Origin: Membranipora membranacea
Taxonomy: Eukaryota > Bryozoa > Gymnolaemata > Cheilostomatida > Membraniporidae
Length of the DNA stretch: 64,000 bases
Direction of reading: 5' to 3'
NCBI GenBank assembly: GCA_914767715.1
Contig: OU612067.1
Span: 11,158,001 to 11,222,000, forward strand
The notes below the pieces were generated by a model. That model had not been told where the DNA came from. It did not search any database and saw only the letters and a program-made list of their open reading frames with translations. Shown here piece after piece: positions 12,701-24,700 of this stretch; within the stretch, counting starts at the first letter, position 1, and each line of letters starts with the position of its first letter. A program made the position numbers and the translations under genes.

Positions 12701-15700
12701 ACTTTTGCTAGCAAAGACACTGCAAACTATGAGAGGAAATCTAAATACAAAACACACAGCCTGCTTCCACTTACTATCTGAAATATGAAAAAAAGAAATG
12801 AGATTAACTTAAATAATATTCGACAAAAGACTATGACATGCACACAGCTTTCTCTCTAGACGGGGACTCGAAGACAGAAACTGAGTACTAGTATCTAGTA
12901 ATTATCAGTATTTAGTATTAAATTTGATTAGCACTGGATGTTTTTTCACAACAGCACCAGGAAAATATTGAAACTTTTTTATCATGTTTTGATTTGTCTT
13001 CCCTTAGATTAGGAGAAGACAACTCCTATAACATTAAACAAACTACATATTCAAGCAGGAAATGGGATCGGAAATGAAGTTTCCTTCATACATACAACTG
13101 CTCCAAGGCGTTATTAGTCGAGACCAGAAAAATAAACAGTGGGCACACTTCTCTTAGGAGGATAAAAATCGGTGAAGATACAGAATTTAATGAAATCACA
13201 CGATAACGATTACCCATACCCCGATGTCTGAGAGGTTTGCTTGCCACCATCACCAGAAGAATTTCTGAGATATTAAATCAGGTTTATGTTGAAAGATATA
13301 ATAAACAAAGTCTAAGGGCTCACACAGCAGAAGTGAGAGATTTATAGCCAAGCTAGCCTTGTCATGTGGCTTCTTTTAAGTAGTCAAACGGTAAAAACTC
13401 TCTCATTACCACCATCTGAGCATCTATTCTAACACAACAGATATGTCATGCCGTGTGTCAAGAAGGGCTCAACTTAAAAACAAGGGATGCTCAGAGATCT
13501 CGCCAGCTCAAGCATTCATATCTCATAAGCCATTCATTTCTCACCGGCTCTCAACTCCCCTGACATCACCACGCACACACACACAGACCAAAGCTCAAGC
13601 ACTTTTTAAAAGTACATTCACACAACCTGAACATGACTAGTAGACCGCAATGTGATTGACAATCAATAGCTCCTTGCTACCAGATACACTTTCCAATCAA
13701 TGCTCGCCATGTACTCCGCAAACTCCAATCATCCGGTTCATTCAAATTAAAATGGATGCAAATACTTTGACCGAACAAAATAACACCATTCACCATAAAA
13801 ACACCATAACACAGTTATCCTACACGTACACACACCTGACTTTGGAATTACATTTGGCATCAGCATGCATTTATTTTTTATTAACACATCTTTACAAGGT
13901 TTATGGCACCATTCAATGTCTAAATTCAGCACACAATCCACACTACCGAAAGTAGACCGTTCCCCCAACAACAAAAAAGTAAAGATTATCACATGTTTGC
14001 CACAAGACATCCGACTAACACAATCGCAAACAGCAATGATTCTATAGTGAAAAGAAAATAAACAACGCACAACATTCCCAGGAGAGGAAAACCAGCATCG
14101 ACTTAGAAAACCTGAGATTAGAACAAAGCAGCTAGTGTTGACTCATCAAGTATACCCGTGAGAGTAAATTATTATTATTATTGTAGACTTGTACAAATCA
14201 GACTCACAGCTCACAACCGGCAGCATGATATAATAACCATAATAACGCTGCTGACCTAAATTACAAGACATAAAATAATCAATTTCTCCTGTTGTGACAG
14301 ACAGGCGATCCATGAGGATAAGTATAAAATCCATCAGACACAGACATAGAACATTAGCTATATCAGACAGCTAGGCAGGTAATCAAAACTATTGCTACTG
14401 TTGGTATCAGATTCCATTCTGCGCATGCTCAGCTCTGGGCATGAGCTGATCTCTGCAAAATTGAGCCTCGGAATTCCGAAGCCATCTGATTGGCTACCTG
14501 CTCTGGTGACATATCCCCCAAAGCGTGCGGATTTGTTATCAATAGTTATCCTCTCTTGTCATTATTAGCTGATTTTGATTGACAGTTTATGCGGGGGATA
14601 TCCCATTTTCCCTTTCCAAAGTTGCAATCAGAACCCAAACTAAACTCATTGTTCTTGCACATGCGCAAATTCAAGTCACGCATGATGCATACTTAGCCTT
14701 ACGACACCTGCTTTGTGGTAATGATAACCTAGTTTATCAGTGATCTACATGCCCAGTCAGATCACGAGAGTCAGTATGATCAGATTCTGGAGTAAGATAG
14801 TGTTGATTTAATTTTACATGGAAATGTGGACACTGAAACGGTCCCTTAATATTCCCGGAGAGATTTATGAACTTGGCTGCAAATGTCCCCCATTGCCTAG
14901 GCCTGTGACATGAGAGGGAGAGGGGGAGAATTTTGAGCTTGTTGGATGAAAATGTGTAAACTAAGATGGTCCCTTGATTATCCTGGAGAGATTCATAAAC
15001 TATGCTGCATATTTCCCCCTTATGCTTAGGCCAAGAATTATCTTTCACCAAGAGAGAGAGAGGGAAAGGGGAGGAACTAACAATTTTGAGCTTGTTGATC
15101 TAACTAGCTCTTTGCAATTGCAATGCCCGGGCCTGTGACAAGCGATAGTCTTCATGAGAAAGAGAAGGGAAAATTTTGAGCTTGTTTAACTAGCTGTTTG
15201 TATGCCCCAGTTTCTCGGTCCTTTCCCTCGACACTTTGATAGATCACACAGCTGAGACATGACTTGTGTGTTAGAGTTCAGACAGAATCTGTCAGTGCTT
15301 GACACAGAGAGAGGTGAGATATACAAGTTGTTTTGATCACGTCCCTCATCCAGATTATTATTTTCACATGTCAACGCCACACCAGTTAACATCTGCAAAT
15401 CTCATCAAAATAACACACTGCGCTTCTCATAAAGCAGCTATTGACTGACTGCTGTGGGTCCCGCCCAGTACAAAGCTCAGCCTAATTCACTAAGGTAGAA
15501 AACGACAACTTGCTTTGCACTTTTTTCTCCCTCTAAACAGGGAGAATTATCCCTGGTCTAATCGTGCAAATGAGCCACTCTGACAGTAGCTAAATATATG
15601 GAGGGATCGAGTTGTATTAATCTTTGACCAGAAACAAAATTTGCACAGCAACAAGATGCTGGTATCTTAGCAAAGCAAGACAGGGTAGGGTACAACACTG

Positions 15701-18700
15701 AGACACAGAAATGTTCATGCACCAGGCGAATGTGCATTGCAATAGGCTCTCTAGCAGTGTTTCAATTTCCTGATTAGGGCCACAGATGAAAAACTCCCTG
15801 ACCACCTTAAAATTTCATTGGTTGACACACTATGTCAAGTGCTGATAACGATGTTTGTTTTTACACCTAGCAAGCCATGTCTGATGGTTATTTTCTCTGC
15901 AGCTATTTTCTTGTTGACAGATAACAAGACAACAGCCTCTTTGATCTCATATTTAAGTCAAGACGGCACACAATAACCACAGGGCATGTAATTCAGCATG
16001 ATTACTATATTAATCAAGACATTGCTTTTGATCCGTTGCAGGTAGATGGCATGAAGGCTGTAATTTTAGCAGTCAGTCAACTGGCCTAAATAGGAAGAAG
16101 CATTCTTTGTCGGATCGAACGAACGCTAGACTGCACTCTTAAAACTGTGACTCACACATATTATAACAAGCCAAGGCAAACAAATTATACAGCTAGATAT
16201 GAAATTTGACACCCATGAAAACAATTTAAAAGCCCTGCAAGGTGTCTGTATACACAATTGTTGGCTGCAGACTGCCTAAACTTATCGCTAAACATTGCAT
16301 GGGGCACTTGCTAAAAGAACAAGTATGACCTTGGCATCCTGATTGGACAAGCGGAAACAACTTGATGATCATAAAGCCGGCTTGTTTTATTTCCACATTC
16401 CGAAGATTGACCACAAGATAGACTACAGTAATGGAGCTATGATCCCATTCTTATATACCGAGAGAATCATCCTCACCTACGCAATAGTCACAACCACAAA
16501 GTCGCTCAGTACAAAAGTATCATTGCTGGATTAGTCTTATTTCTGGATTCAGGGAGTCGTGGCAGGCTACAATTATGGAGCAAATATACTCAAACAAGAT
16601 GGTGTTAAAAGTTCACAGTGGTGGTTCACAGTCGGCCAAAGCATAAAAAGTTGCAAGTTGTCAGCTACAGGTCGACTGTTCCGAATAAAGCAAAAAGACG
16701 CATCGTTTTCACATCAGGGTTCAATTCAAACTAAAATCCTAATAGGTAGAGACCCCGAAGACAGCTATACATTATGGTCTAGCTATGTCCAGATGTTAGT
16801 CGGAAGAATTTGAATAATACTGCCTGAGGCGATTCAAACAACCCGTTCACTGGGCCCAAACATATTCCCTAGGTGACAAGCTTACTCTATAACAGTGGCA
16901 GGCTAGTACCTGTATGAATGCTACATGCTGAGTTGACTACAGGGCACTTGGTGCCACTGGAATTCTCCTCTCTAATTTGACACACAGATTTGAAAAGACA
17001 ATTGTTCTTAATCCCACACAGGGGATGAAAAGAGAAAATGCTAAGTCATAACTAGGACAATTAGAACAATCCAGTACATATAATTGATTTAAAATTGGAC
17101 AACTTTGGCCCACATTCTATTCAAACCGCTACCACTGCACCTATGAAATCAGTTTGGTTACCACTTTGCATTTCATTGACCCTTATGTAAGGGTCACAAA
17201 CAAAAGCTGTAGACTCAATCACGGCATATTAATCAGTATTAATGAATTTAATCCCGTTTCTTAGTTCTCGAGAGCAACAGGAATAGCTAGAGTGACTTTC
17301 ATTGTTGCCAATAGGAGCAGAAAATGAAATCAGCTGGATTTGATCGATTCTTTAACAGTTAAATAAGTCTGCATGGCTGATGTGTAACAGTGATGCCAGT
17401 CAAACACGCAGCCCAATAAAGCAGCTAGTTATACTAGAGCTTTTCATTGATTGTTTACTCGTTAATGGAATTAAATCAAAGTTTTTTTCTGTATTTGAAA
17501 CTTGACCATACCACTTTTGTTTTCGTAATGGTGTTTTAAAGAACTTGTTATTCATTGTTCATAGTTAGATTAACTGAAAATGATAAATTTGCCATATGGT
17601 CTGTTGCTAAGAGGTTTGAATGATGTCATTCATTGATTTGCTACTGGGCTAGCAACACTACAAAGGGCACACTGCAAATAAGATTGAACGCAGAGCACGC
17701 AAAGAAATACTTATAACACTGCACAGTAATCAACTCAGAAAAAGCCCAATTCTTGGCATTTGCTCAGTATTCCAGCTTCTTGGAATAAACTAAAGGACAT
17801 TGGCATCTTAAAAATCTAGTGATGCTATTTGCAGATGCAGTTTCTAATTTTATCACGGGCCTACCAACTGCTGATCTATGTATGCGGTCATGACCAAACT
17901 CATGATACAATCAGCCATATGCGCAGACAGTGTATCATCAATCTTAGAGAGTTCCTTGTTACATAGGAGTTGACCAGGCCAGTGAGCCATCAAACACAAG
18001 ACATAAATTATTGTGTCTGGGAGATAACGTTAGCTCAACATAACAAAGATCACTATTACATAAGCACAACAAGTCATTGACATTAATACCAACTTATTAC
18101 AATAAAAAAGCAGCTATCGTAGACCACTGCTTCTTGGCACAGAGCTCAAAACTTCGTCACGTGAGGACATTCTCTCAAAATTATTTAGCAGGTAGCAGAG
18201 GCAGACCGTGTTGAGCAACTAAAGCAAGGACTATAAATATCATCGACTAAAGAATCCAGTAGACTAGATCAGTATCGTCACTGTGTATTACGAGCAACGG
18301 AACAAAGACCGGCTCCTCTAGTAAACCCAGTCAACGATAAACAAGATTGAAAGCAAACAGGCTAGTGCCAAATCTCAGATTTCTAATGATCCATGGAAAA
18401 GATATCAAAAGTATGACCCAGTGAACACAAAACCCGCCTATTGACAAATAGCCACAGGTATGCGTTAGAGCATCACATTACAGTACAATCACAGTACACA
18501 AGTCATCACATACAGCTTCAAAGTAACAATCACCAGCGAAATCTAACAGATCTCCAAGTTTCCCTACCAAATTTAGTCCCATGTACCATTGTTGAACTCC
18601 TGGGAGATTATTGGTCCTATCACTCACATACTTTTTTCTTCAGATCATGTCACGTTATGAATTTACAGCCATTTTTTTCTCCCAGATTCTATTGCATTGA

Positions 18701-20926
18701 ACCTGATCACACTAAAATTCCACACTGCACTACAAGTTCACATGTATCCAATTGCGAGTACCCTAAAAGTTATATTCGTACTTCCTATACCCGCCATCAC
18801 ATGCCACACACCACATACAATCAGACACCTCATCATCAGAGGTCATGATTATAGAGTTTATACTTACAGCTCAGCGGCTACAAAAGAGAAAAAGAGAGGT
18901 ACATCATTACATGGTATGAGATAAATACGTCCCTCAGTGACAGAAAAAAGTACAAAAAATTGGCATAAAAGAAGTGATAATTCAAGCGGTCACATAGCGT
19001 AAAAATAAAAAATATACTCCTGTTAATTATTGTCAGCAATGTCTTCTATCTGTCTACCAATCTGGAACCTGCAAATTTCAATGGTCTACCAAATTACAGT
19101 GCATGGCACAATGTTACCAAACCGATATCTTAATTGATCAGATAAGAGGACTACCTGGAAATGTAAAACTACCAGACGGTCTGAACTAAAACCCTTTTCA
19201 CCACACCTGTGACATACATAAGGACCAACAGGGTATACAGGGGTACTTAGAGTCACTCGGATTTTTTTACAAAATCAACTAAGAAATATACCGCATATGG
19301 TTCAATAATTTGTTGAGAGATATATCAAATCTGGGTCAGATTTGAGGTTCAGACAGTTTTGAGATTGCCTCTATTCAGCTTGTTGTACAAGTGGAGTTGC
19401 CGAATTGGAGATTGAGCGAAGACTACCTTCATAACTTAGATAATCATGGTAAACTAGCCAATTACTTAGGAATTTAACCTATTAACAGATTGACTGAAAA
19501 CAACATCAAATTTAATATAATTTCTTTTATGCTGGTTCAACAGACAACCATCATTTTCCAGTCGCTAATAACAATTTTCTGGCTTGCAAAGCTTTTTCAA
19601 AGGCTGGCTGCAAAGACGCTATTTGCTACCTTCATCAATTTAAGCAGTGCACACAAAGCTTAACATGGATATTGGCAGGTGTAGTATTGATAAGAGATTC
19701 ATCGGCAACCACAATGTTTATTTCAAAATGGTGGGGAAAGGGGCAACAATCTCCAAGGCCAATCAATTCTAGCAACTGGGTAATGAACATCATGGAGATA
19801 GGGCAGAGGCTGAACTTAGAACTCAAATAGCAACCGTAGGGCTACACCCAAATAAAAATCAAATTCGCAGTAAACAGACAAGATAAATATCGGCCAATTT
19901 GCTCTAATAAAAGTTGTAACTATACATAGGAACAAACAAATAGGGCAATCAATAAAAATCTTATCACTACAAACAGCTTGTCTAGGTCAATATGCAGAAT
20001 GCCTATACAAATATCCTTATTAGATTAATTACTTCGTGACGTTGTACTTTTGTTCACGACCATTTTGTAATGTGTGCAAACTATGGCCTAGAATGAGTAC
20101 ATAACCAAATTTTTTCTACCAGTCTCAAGTGTGCCGAGATAAAGAATATGTTGGCTCTCTCGGAAGCAGTAAGATAATCAAACGCAAACACAGCCACCAA
20201 ACTATGGTGCTCCAGTTGAAGAGCATTATCACAAATGATCATAATACTTGAGGAAGGTCACCATTTTTTTTCATCTATGATTTATGAAATCTGTCTTTAG
20301 TACTTTAATGATCCTAAGTAAATTGTAGCTTGGAATGGTGCGCGGATGGAGAATAATTATAACGTGGCCTCAGAAAAGCAAACTCAGTGTTTATTCTTCA
20401 ACCTGTTATGTGAATTCGTTGCGACGGAAGAACTTCCATGCAGGAAAGCGGCCTAAAGTGACCATGATTATTTCTAACACTTCATAAAACCTCACTATAT
20501 CTTCAAGCTATTTTCATATTACAATACAATGTGTGGTATTTATAGGATTTGGAAAAAAGTTTGAAAATATTCAGTCCTATTCCTAGCATACATGTGGGTC
20601 CCCCGCGAAACTCAAACCTCAGATAAAAGTTATAAAAGCAAGCAGATTTGAGGACCCCGACAATAAAGTACTAAAAATCATAATAATCTTTAGAGGAAGA
20701 TAACCCTACAAAGAAACTCATGATTTATTCAATGGCATTTGCCACCGACATGTTAAATTATTTTATCTATTGAGTTGTAATTTAAAAGAAGCTAACATCT
20801 CCAACCATATATTCATAATAATGATGATGGCAGCAAATGGTGTAGCCCAATTTGTGAACACTTAGAGTAGAGAAGGTTATTATTTTGATAAGTATACATA
20901 CCTCCTTTTGATCCTCCACAACCCAT
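9767..20926 (-). CDS. Predicted dually acylated, Gln-rich coiled-coil protein (449 aa, five exons)
   Basis: Exons 20926-20902, 18877-18868 (10 nt), 13264-13214, 11962-11476 and 10543-9767; total 1350 nt, all phases consistent. It begins MGCGGSKGAAELNSSGDGG: Gly2 fits N-myristoylation and Cys3 palmitoylation, as in other MGC proteins such as BAALC, so a membrane-surface location is inferred. Residues about 30-110 are a Gln/Glu-rich helix suited to a coiled coil (LNEQQQLSIKQQDK, then EEQKGMLLQQQQQLVKQQQE). A basic segment with VLINTDRTIPPHAIMKRRKK follows. The last exon is disordered: acidic with repeated YEYQYEY, then Pro/Ala- and Ser/Arg-rich stretches, ending EDEDEYEYEYE. No enzymatic domain and no family recognised. 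The gene is head-to-head with SETD6. The exon chain is strong; function is open. Confidence 0.85.
10544..11475. other. Intron 4 of the lipidated-protein gene
   Basis: Bounded by donor ATG|GTAAGT and acceptor TTTATAG, both phase 0. No gene or clear repeat seen. Confidence 0.6.
11963..13213. other. Intron 3 of the lipidated-protein gene
   Basis: Begins at the donor after TATGG and ends at a CT-rich acceptor (CTCTCTCTCAG). At 12775-12777 (minus) the triplet ATA sits between an acceptor-like TTTCAG and a donor-like GTAAG, a possible 3-nt microexon that would keep the frame; unproven. Confidence 0.5.
13265..18867. other. Long intron 2 of the lipidated-protein gene
   Basis: 5.6 kb without supported exons. 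It holds an array of decayed repeats (14815-15200). The longest open frames (18441-18848 plus, 13747-14070 minus) have poor coding composition and no splice partners. Otherwise nothing recognisable. Confidence 0.5.
14815..15200. repeat. Decayed tandem repeat, about 2.5 units of 100-155 bp
   Basis: Units at about 14820-14946, 14947-15102 and 15103-15200 share the blocks GGTCCCTT-AT, GGAGAGATT-AT-AAC, a T-CCCCC tract, TAGGCC, a purine-rich GAGAGGGAGAGG stretch and the end AATTTTGAGCTTGTT. The third unit lacks the first half. It lies in intron 2 of the lipidated-protein gene. Confidence 0.75.
18878..20901. other. Intron 1 of the lipidated-protein gene
   Basis: Between exon 1 (donor GGAG|GTATGT) and the 10-nt microexon (acceptor TTTTGTAG). 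No gene or repeat recognised. Confidence 0.5.
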
Positions 20927-21730
20927 CTTGTTATATGTGTTTCCTTATTTAATTGTCAATAATAAGCCGGTTCAAGTCGAGATCCACAAGCTCTCTCTTC
21001 ACACTTGCAGTGAGCAATCTGATTAGTTAGTTGGTTGCTATGTGCACTGCATTGACGCATGCGCCTGTTCAACAATAGGAAAAGAAAGTGCGACGTCATG
21101 TAAAGCGGCAAAGACAAAAAGTCAAAGAATAGTTGTTGGGCTCAAACCAATCAAGCCATGATATTCAACCATGTCATGCATCAATCAAGTTACATGACGC
21201 TCATATAGAAGCTCTGCAATATGCCAATAACATACTTTACATTACAAGATCGTTAAATAAGGAGAAATTCTATTAATAAAATGTTGACTGTCTTCTTACT
21301 TTTTTTCTTCTCTTGTTGGCACAGTTGTGATAAAGTGCACTGAGCTCCACAAAAATTGTTTGTTCAATTTTGACCAATCATGTGAATTCTATATAAATGT
21401 CATTGTGTCAAGGTTTTGCCAAGGTCAAGGTTTACTGTCACATTGGATTAAGGAAATTTAATTTCTTCGTTATTATTTTGCTGTTGCTGCATTTATACAA
21501 GCTGTTACTCATTGATAATATTTAATATGATAACAAAATGCCATTGGAGTTTCGCTACCCTAGTAATAGAAGTTATGTTCTAGTAGAAACAGTTTTATCT
21601 GTGTGAGATGAGCTTAGTCTACGGAGTAAGTCTCGTAGCAGCCTAGTCTCACAGTTCTTCTCATAACTTAGGAAAAAAACCCACTCAACATTAGCCTGAG
21701 TGAACTTTTTTTGCTTTCACAGATACTACT
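20927..21730. promoter_or_regulatory. Head-to-head promoter region
   Basis: 804 bp separate the start codons of the lipidated-protein gene (minus) and SETD6 (plus), so both promoters and 5' UTRs must lie here unless there are distant non-coding exons. No TATA box or other element stands out well enough to place a start site. Confidence 0.5.
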
Positions 21731-24700
21731 ATGCCTAAGGTGCCAGTAAGAAAGCAAACTCGGCGGAATATTCGCAGGAAGAGGAGACCAGATCAGAATA
21801 CAGACCCCAAAGAAAATGGTGAGGCTTGAATATTGATCAGTTGTGTGAGAGTAATGACAATGTCATCTTAAAATGTCATATTGTTTATTGTTCAATCACT
21901 CTACATTGATATGATTTTTAGAATTGAGCTACGCTAACAAGAGCAAAACCCTGAAGTAGATTGAGGATTTTACTGACTTGAGGCTCCTATTCCCTCGAAA
22001 CGGCTCTTTTCTAGACCCATGAAATTAACTTCAAATTTTATCAGCTTTGGTGCTGAATGCAATATCAAATAAATAAAAGTCAACCAATAATGAACGTAAC
22101 ATGAGTTGTTTGCTACAGGTGATGATTGTTATGAGGATGAAGACATGGAAGTACAATCGTCTGATGAGGATGAGAAGCTGGAAGGATTCCTCAAATGGGC
22201 GTTTGATCAGGGCATGGTGCTAAATGATAAGGTTTGGGTCAACAGCAATCTTATTTTGATTTGTTCCCAGTAAGTAAGTGATGGGCAATACAATAATTTG
22301 AGGCCCTCGGCAACAAAATAAGTTTCCCGGTCTGAGTCACTCTTAATGCCTGCAATCTACCTTGGTGAGACACGCCCAATGGCTGATTTTATGGGCCTTT
22401 TCAACCGTCCAATAGCTTGCACCAAAGGGACACTAACGTGCCATTAGCTTTTGTCTTTTGACATATACCCGGCCAATACTGACTCAAGTCATTTAAGGTG
22501 CTCAACAATCTTTTGGAGCTAATTTCTTTGCTTTAAGGTAAGAAGTCGTATTTTGAGTGTCTGCAGGGTTGTTACCTGAAACATATGGTTGTGAGACTAG
22601 TTGTTATTATGTATTGTAGGTGGTGTGTACTAGTAAAAGTGTGTCTGCTAATTTTGGTATTCTGGCTAAAGAAAATATCAAGACAGGAGAGAATATATTT
22701 GTGTTACCCAGACCAGCTGCACTCACACCAGAGAATTGTGGTATCGCTGAATTCATCAAACAAAGTATGCACCACCATTGCTTTTATCTTGTTAAATTCT
22801 AAAACTTACTGAAGTAACTGCTATGAGTACCTGAACCATATGTCACCTACAATTTTGAAGTTGGTATTAAGTTCAGGATATAGCTCACACTACCAGGGTC
22901 CTACGGTGTGTGTGCACATGACCTACATGAAAGAGAAGAAGGCGTACAAAGGCTTCCAAAATATCGGGAATCAACTCAAAATACTATTAACAAAGTTTTA
23001 TTCATTGTGTTGAAATTTTGGCCTAGTATGTCTAGATATGAACTGAATCCAGCTATGTTGCTCTCTCAATTTAACTTAGGACCCGGATAAACCGCCATTA
23101 TTTCAATTTATTCGATTACCCTTTTTTATGTTGTATAAGCTCAGCACAGTTTAGCCATTGTTGTAGCGACTAGTGTGTTCCTCATATGTTTTAGATGAGG
23201 AGCGTTTAGTCTCGCTGAGCGGATGGTTACCACTGATATTAGCTATTATGTATGAGAGACTGAACCCTGAATCTAATTGGAAACCTTATCTAGATACTTT
23301 CCCTAACTTTGATGATATGGAGCTGCCTATGTTCTGGCCTTTGTAAGTGTAAGCATACAGGATAAGTTTACTATTCCACAAACTCTTGTGATGGCTAGCT
23401 GGTTAAGGCTAGCTAAGGCTTCCTCGTCCTCTTTTTGGCTACTTCCTCGGCTAGCCAACATCTAGCTAATATTCACTCTTCAAGGGTACGATTAAGTCAT
23501 TTAGAAGACTGGCAAAGATTAACATGGTAAATAATTACTGTTTAACCTGAACATTAAAAAAGTTGCCAGTTCCGATACATAACCTTTTAAGGATAAGAAC
23601 AGTGCAATTTTGAACAAACTGAATTTCCTCTCCTGAGATCATTTCATATAAATTATAAGGGTGCTCTGTGTATCACTTTGGTGCCTGTTTTATGAAACAT
23701 AAAGGGCTTGTCCTACATATTTATGGTAGCTGTTTGACATATGTGAATAGCAGAGTAAATATTAGCTAGATTTCAATTGAGCTATTTTGCTGGTGACTTG
23801 ATGTTAGATGGCAACCAATTCTCACTAGCTTAGGTTTGAGCTGATATTGAATTTACATTTAAATATACATTCGGTAAATGTAAGCTCGCCATATACTTCA
23901 CTATTCCATGCATGCGCATAATGGTAGACTTTACATCCAACCGATATTTCACTCTTATAGGATATAACCATATGCGCCGTTCGAAAAAAAGGTAGTGTGT
24001 TTGTGTGCTTAATACTGCTCGAATGTATACACACCTCTATTTGTCCAACATTAACAGCTTTTGAGCTTCAAATGTAACTTTCAGCTTGGCAAATAAGATA
24101 AAGCGAGTCAATACTAAATAGATACTTTCTATTTATAAAACAATCAATATGCATGATGTGCAGTCAAATATATGATATGATTTTAATTCAGATCTGAACT
24201 GGACACTGAGCTGAAAGGCACTGGAATGGTGAAGTCAGTAGCCAAAGATATAAAAACTATGAGAGAAGAGTTTGATACTTTCCTTCTACCACTAATCGAT
24301 GAAAATCCTCAAATATTCAAGTAGGCCAAAAGTCGTATGGTTCCACAGTCTTGCAATGTCTAATATTTTTGTACGGGAAATACTCCTGATATCATATATG
24401 TCCTAGTAGCCGTTCAACCAGGAGATAATTCATGTTTTACTGGATTAGATAGCAGATAGAAAGCTGTATACAATGAATTGTGTTTGCTATTCAAAATTTT
24501 GAGGATGAAAGATGCTATTGTTCAAAAGGGTTGTCCCCTCTTGTCTCAATATGTTCAATGAGTGGGTAACTTCGAATTGTAGTTCAATATGTGAAAACTG
24601 AAGCTATCAAAAGAGTCTTTGATGGTAAAAACTTTACACATAACTTTGTATGACCAAGTATCTTTAAAATACTATTCTTTTCACCAGGGACCCAAGATGC

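Noticed and set aside
18441-18848. 135-codon plus-strand frame
   Set aside because: His/Thr/Ser-rich composition typical of random AC-rich DNA; lies in a long intron with no splice or family support.
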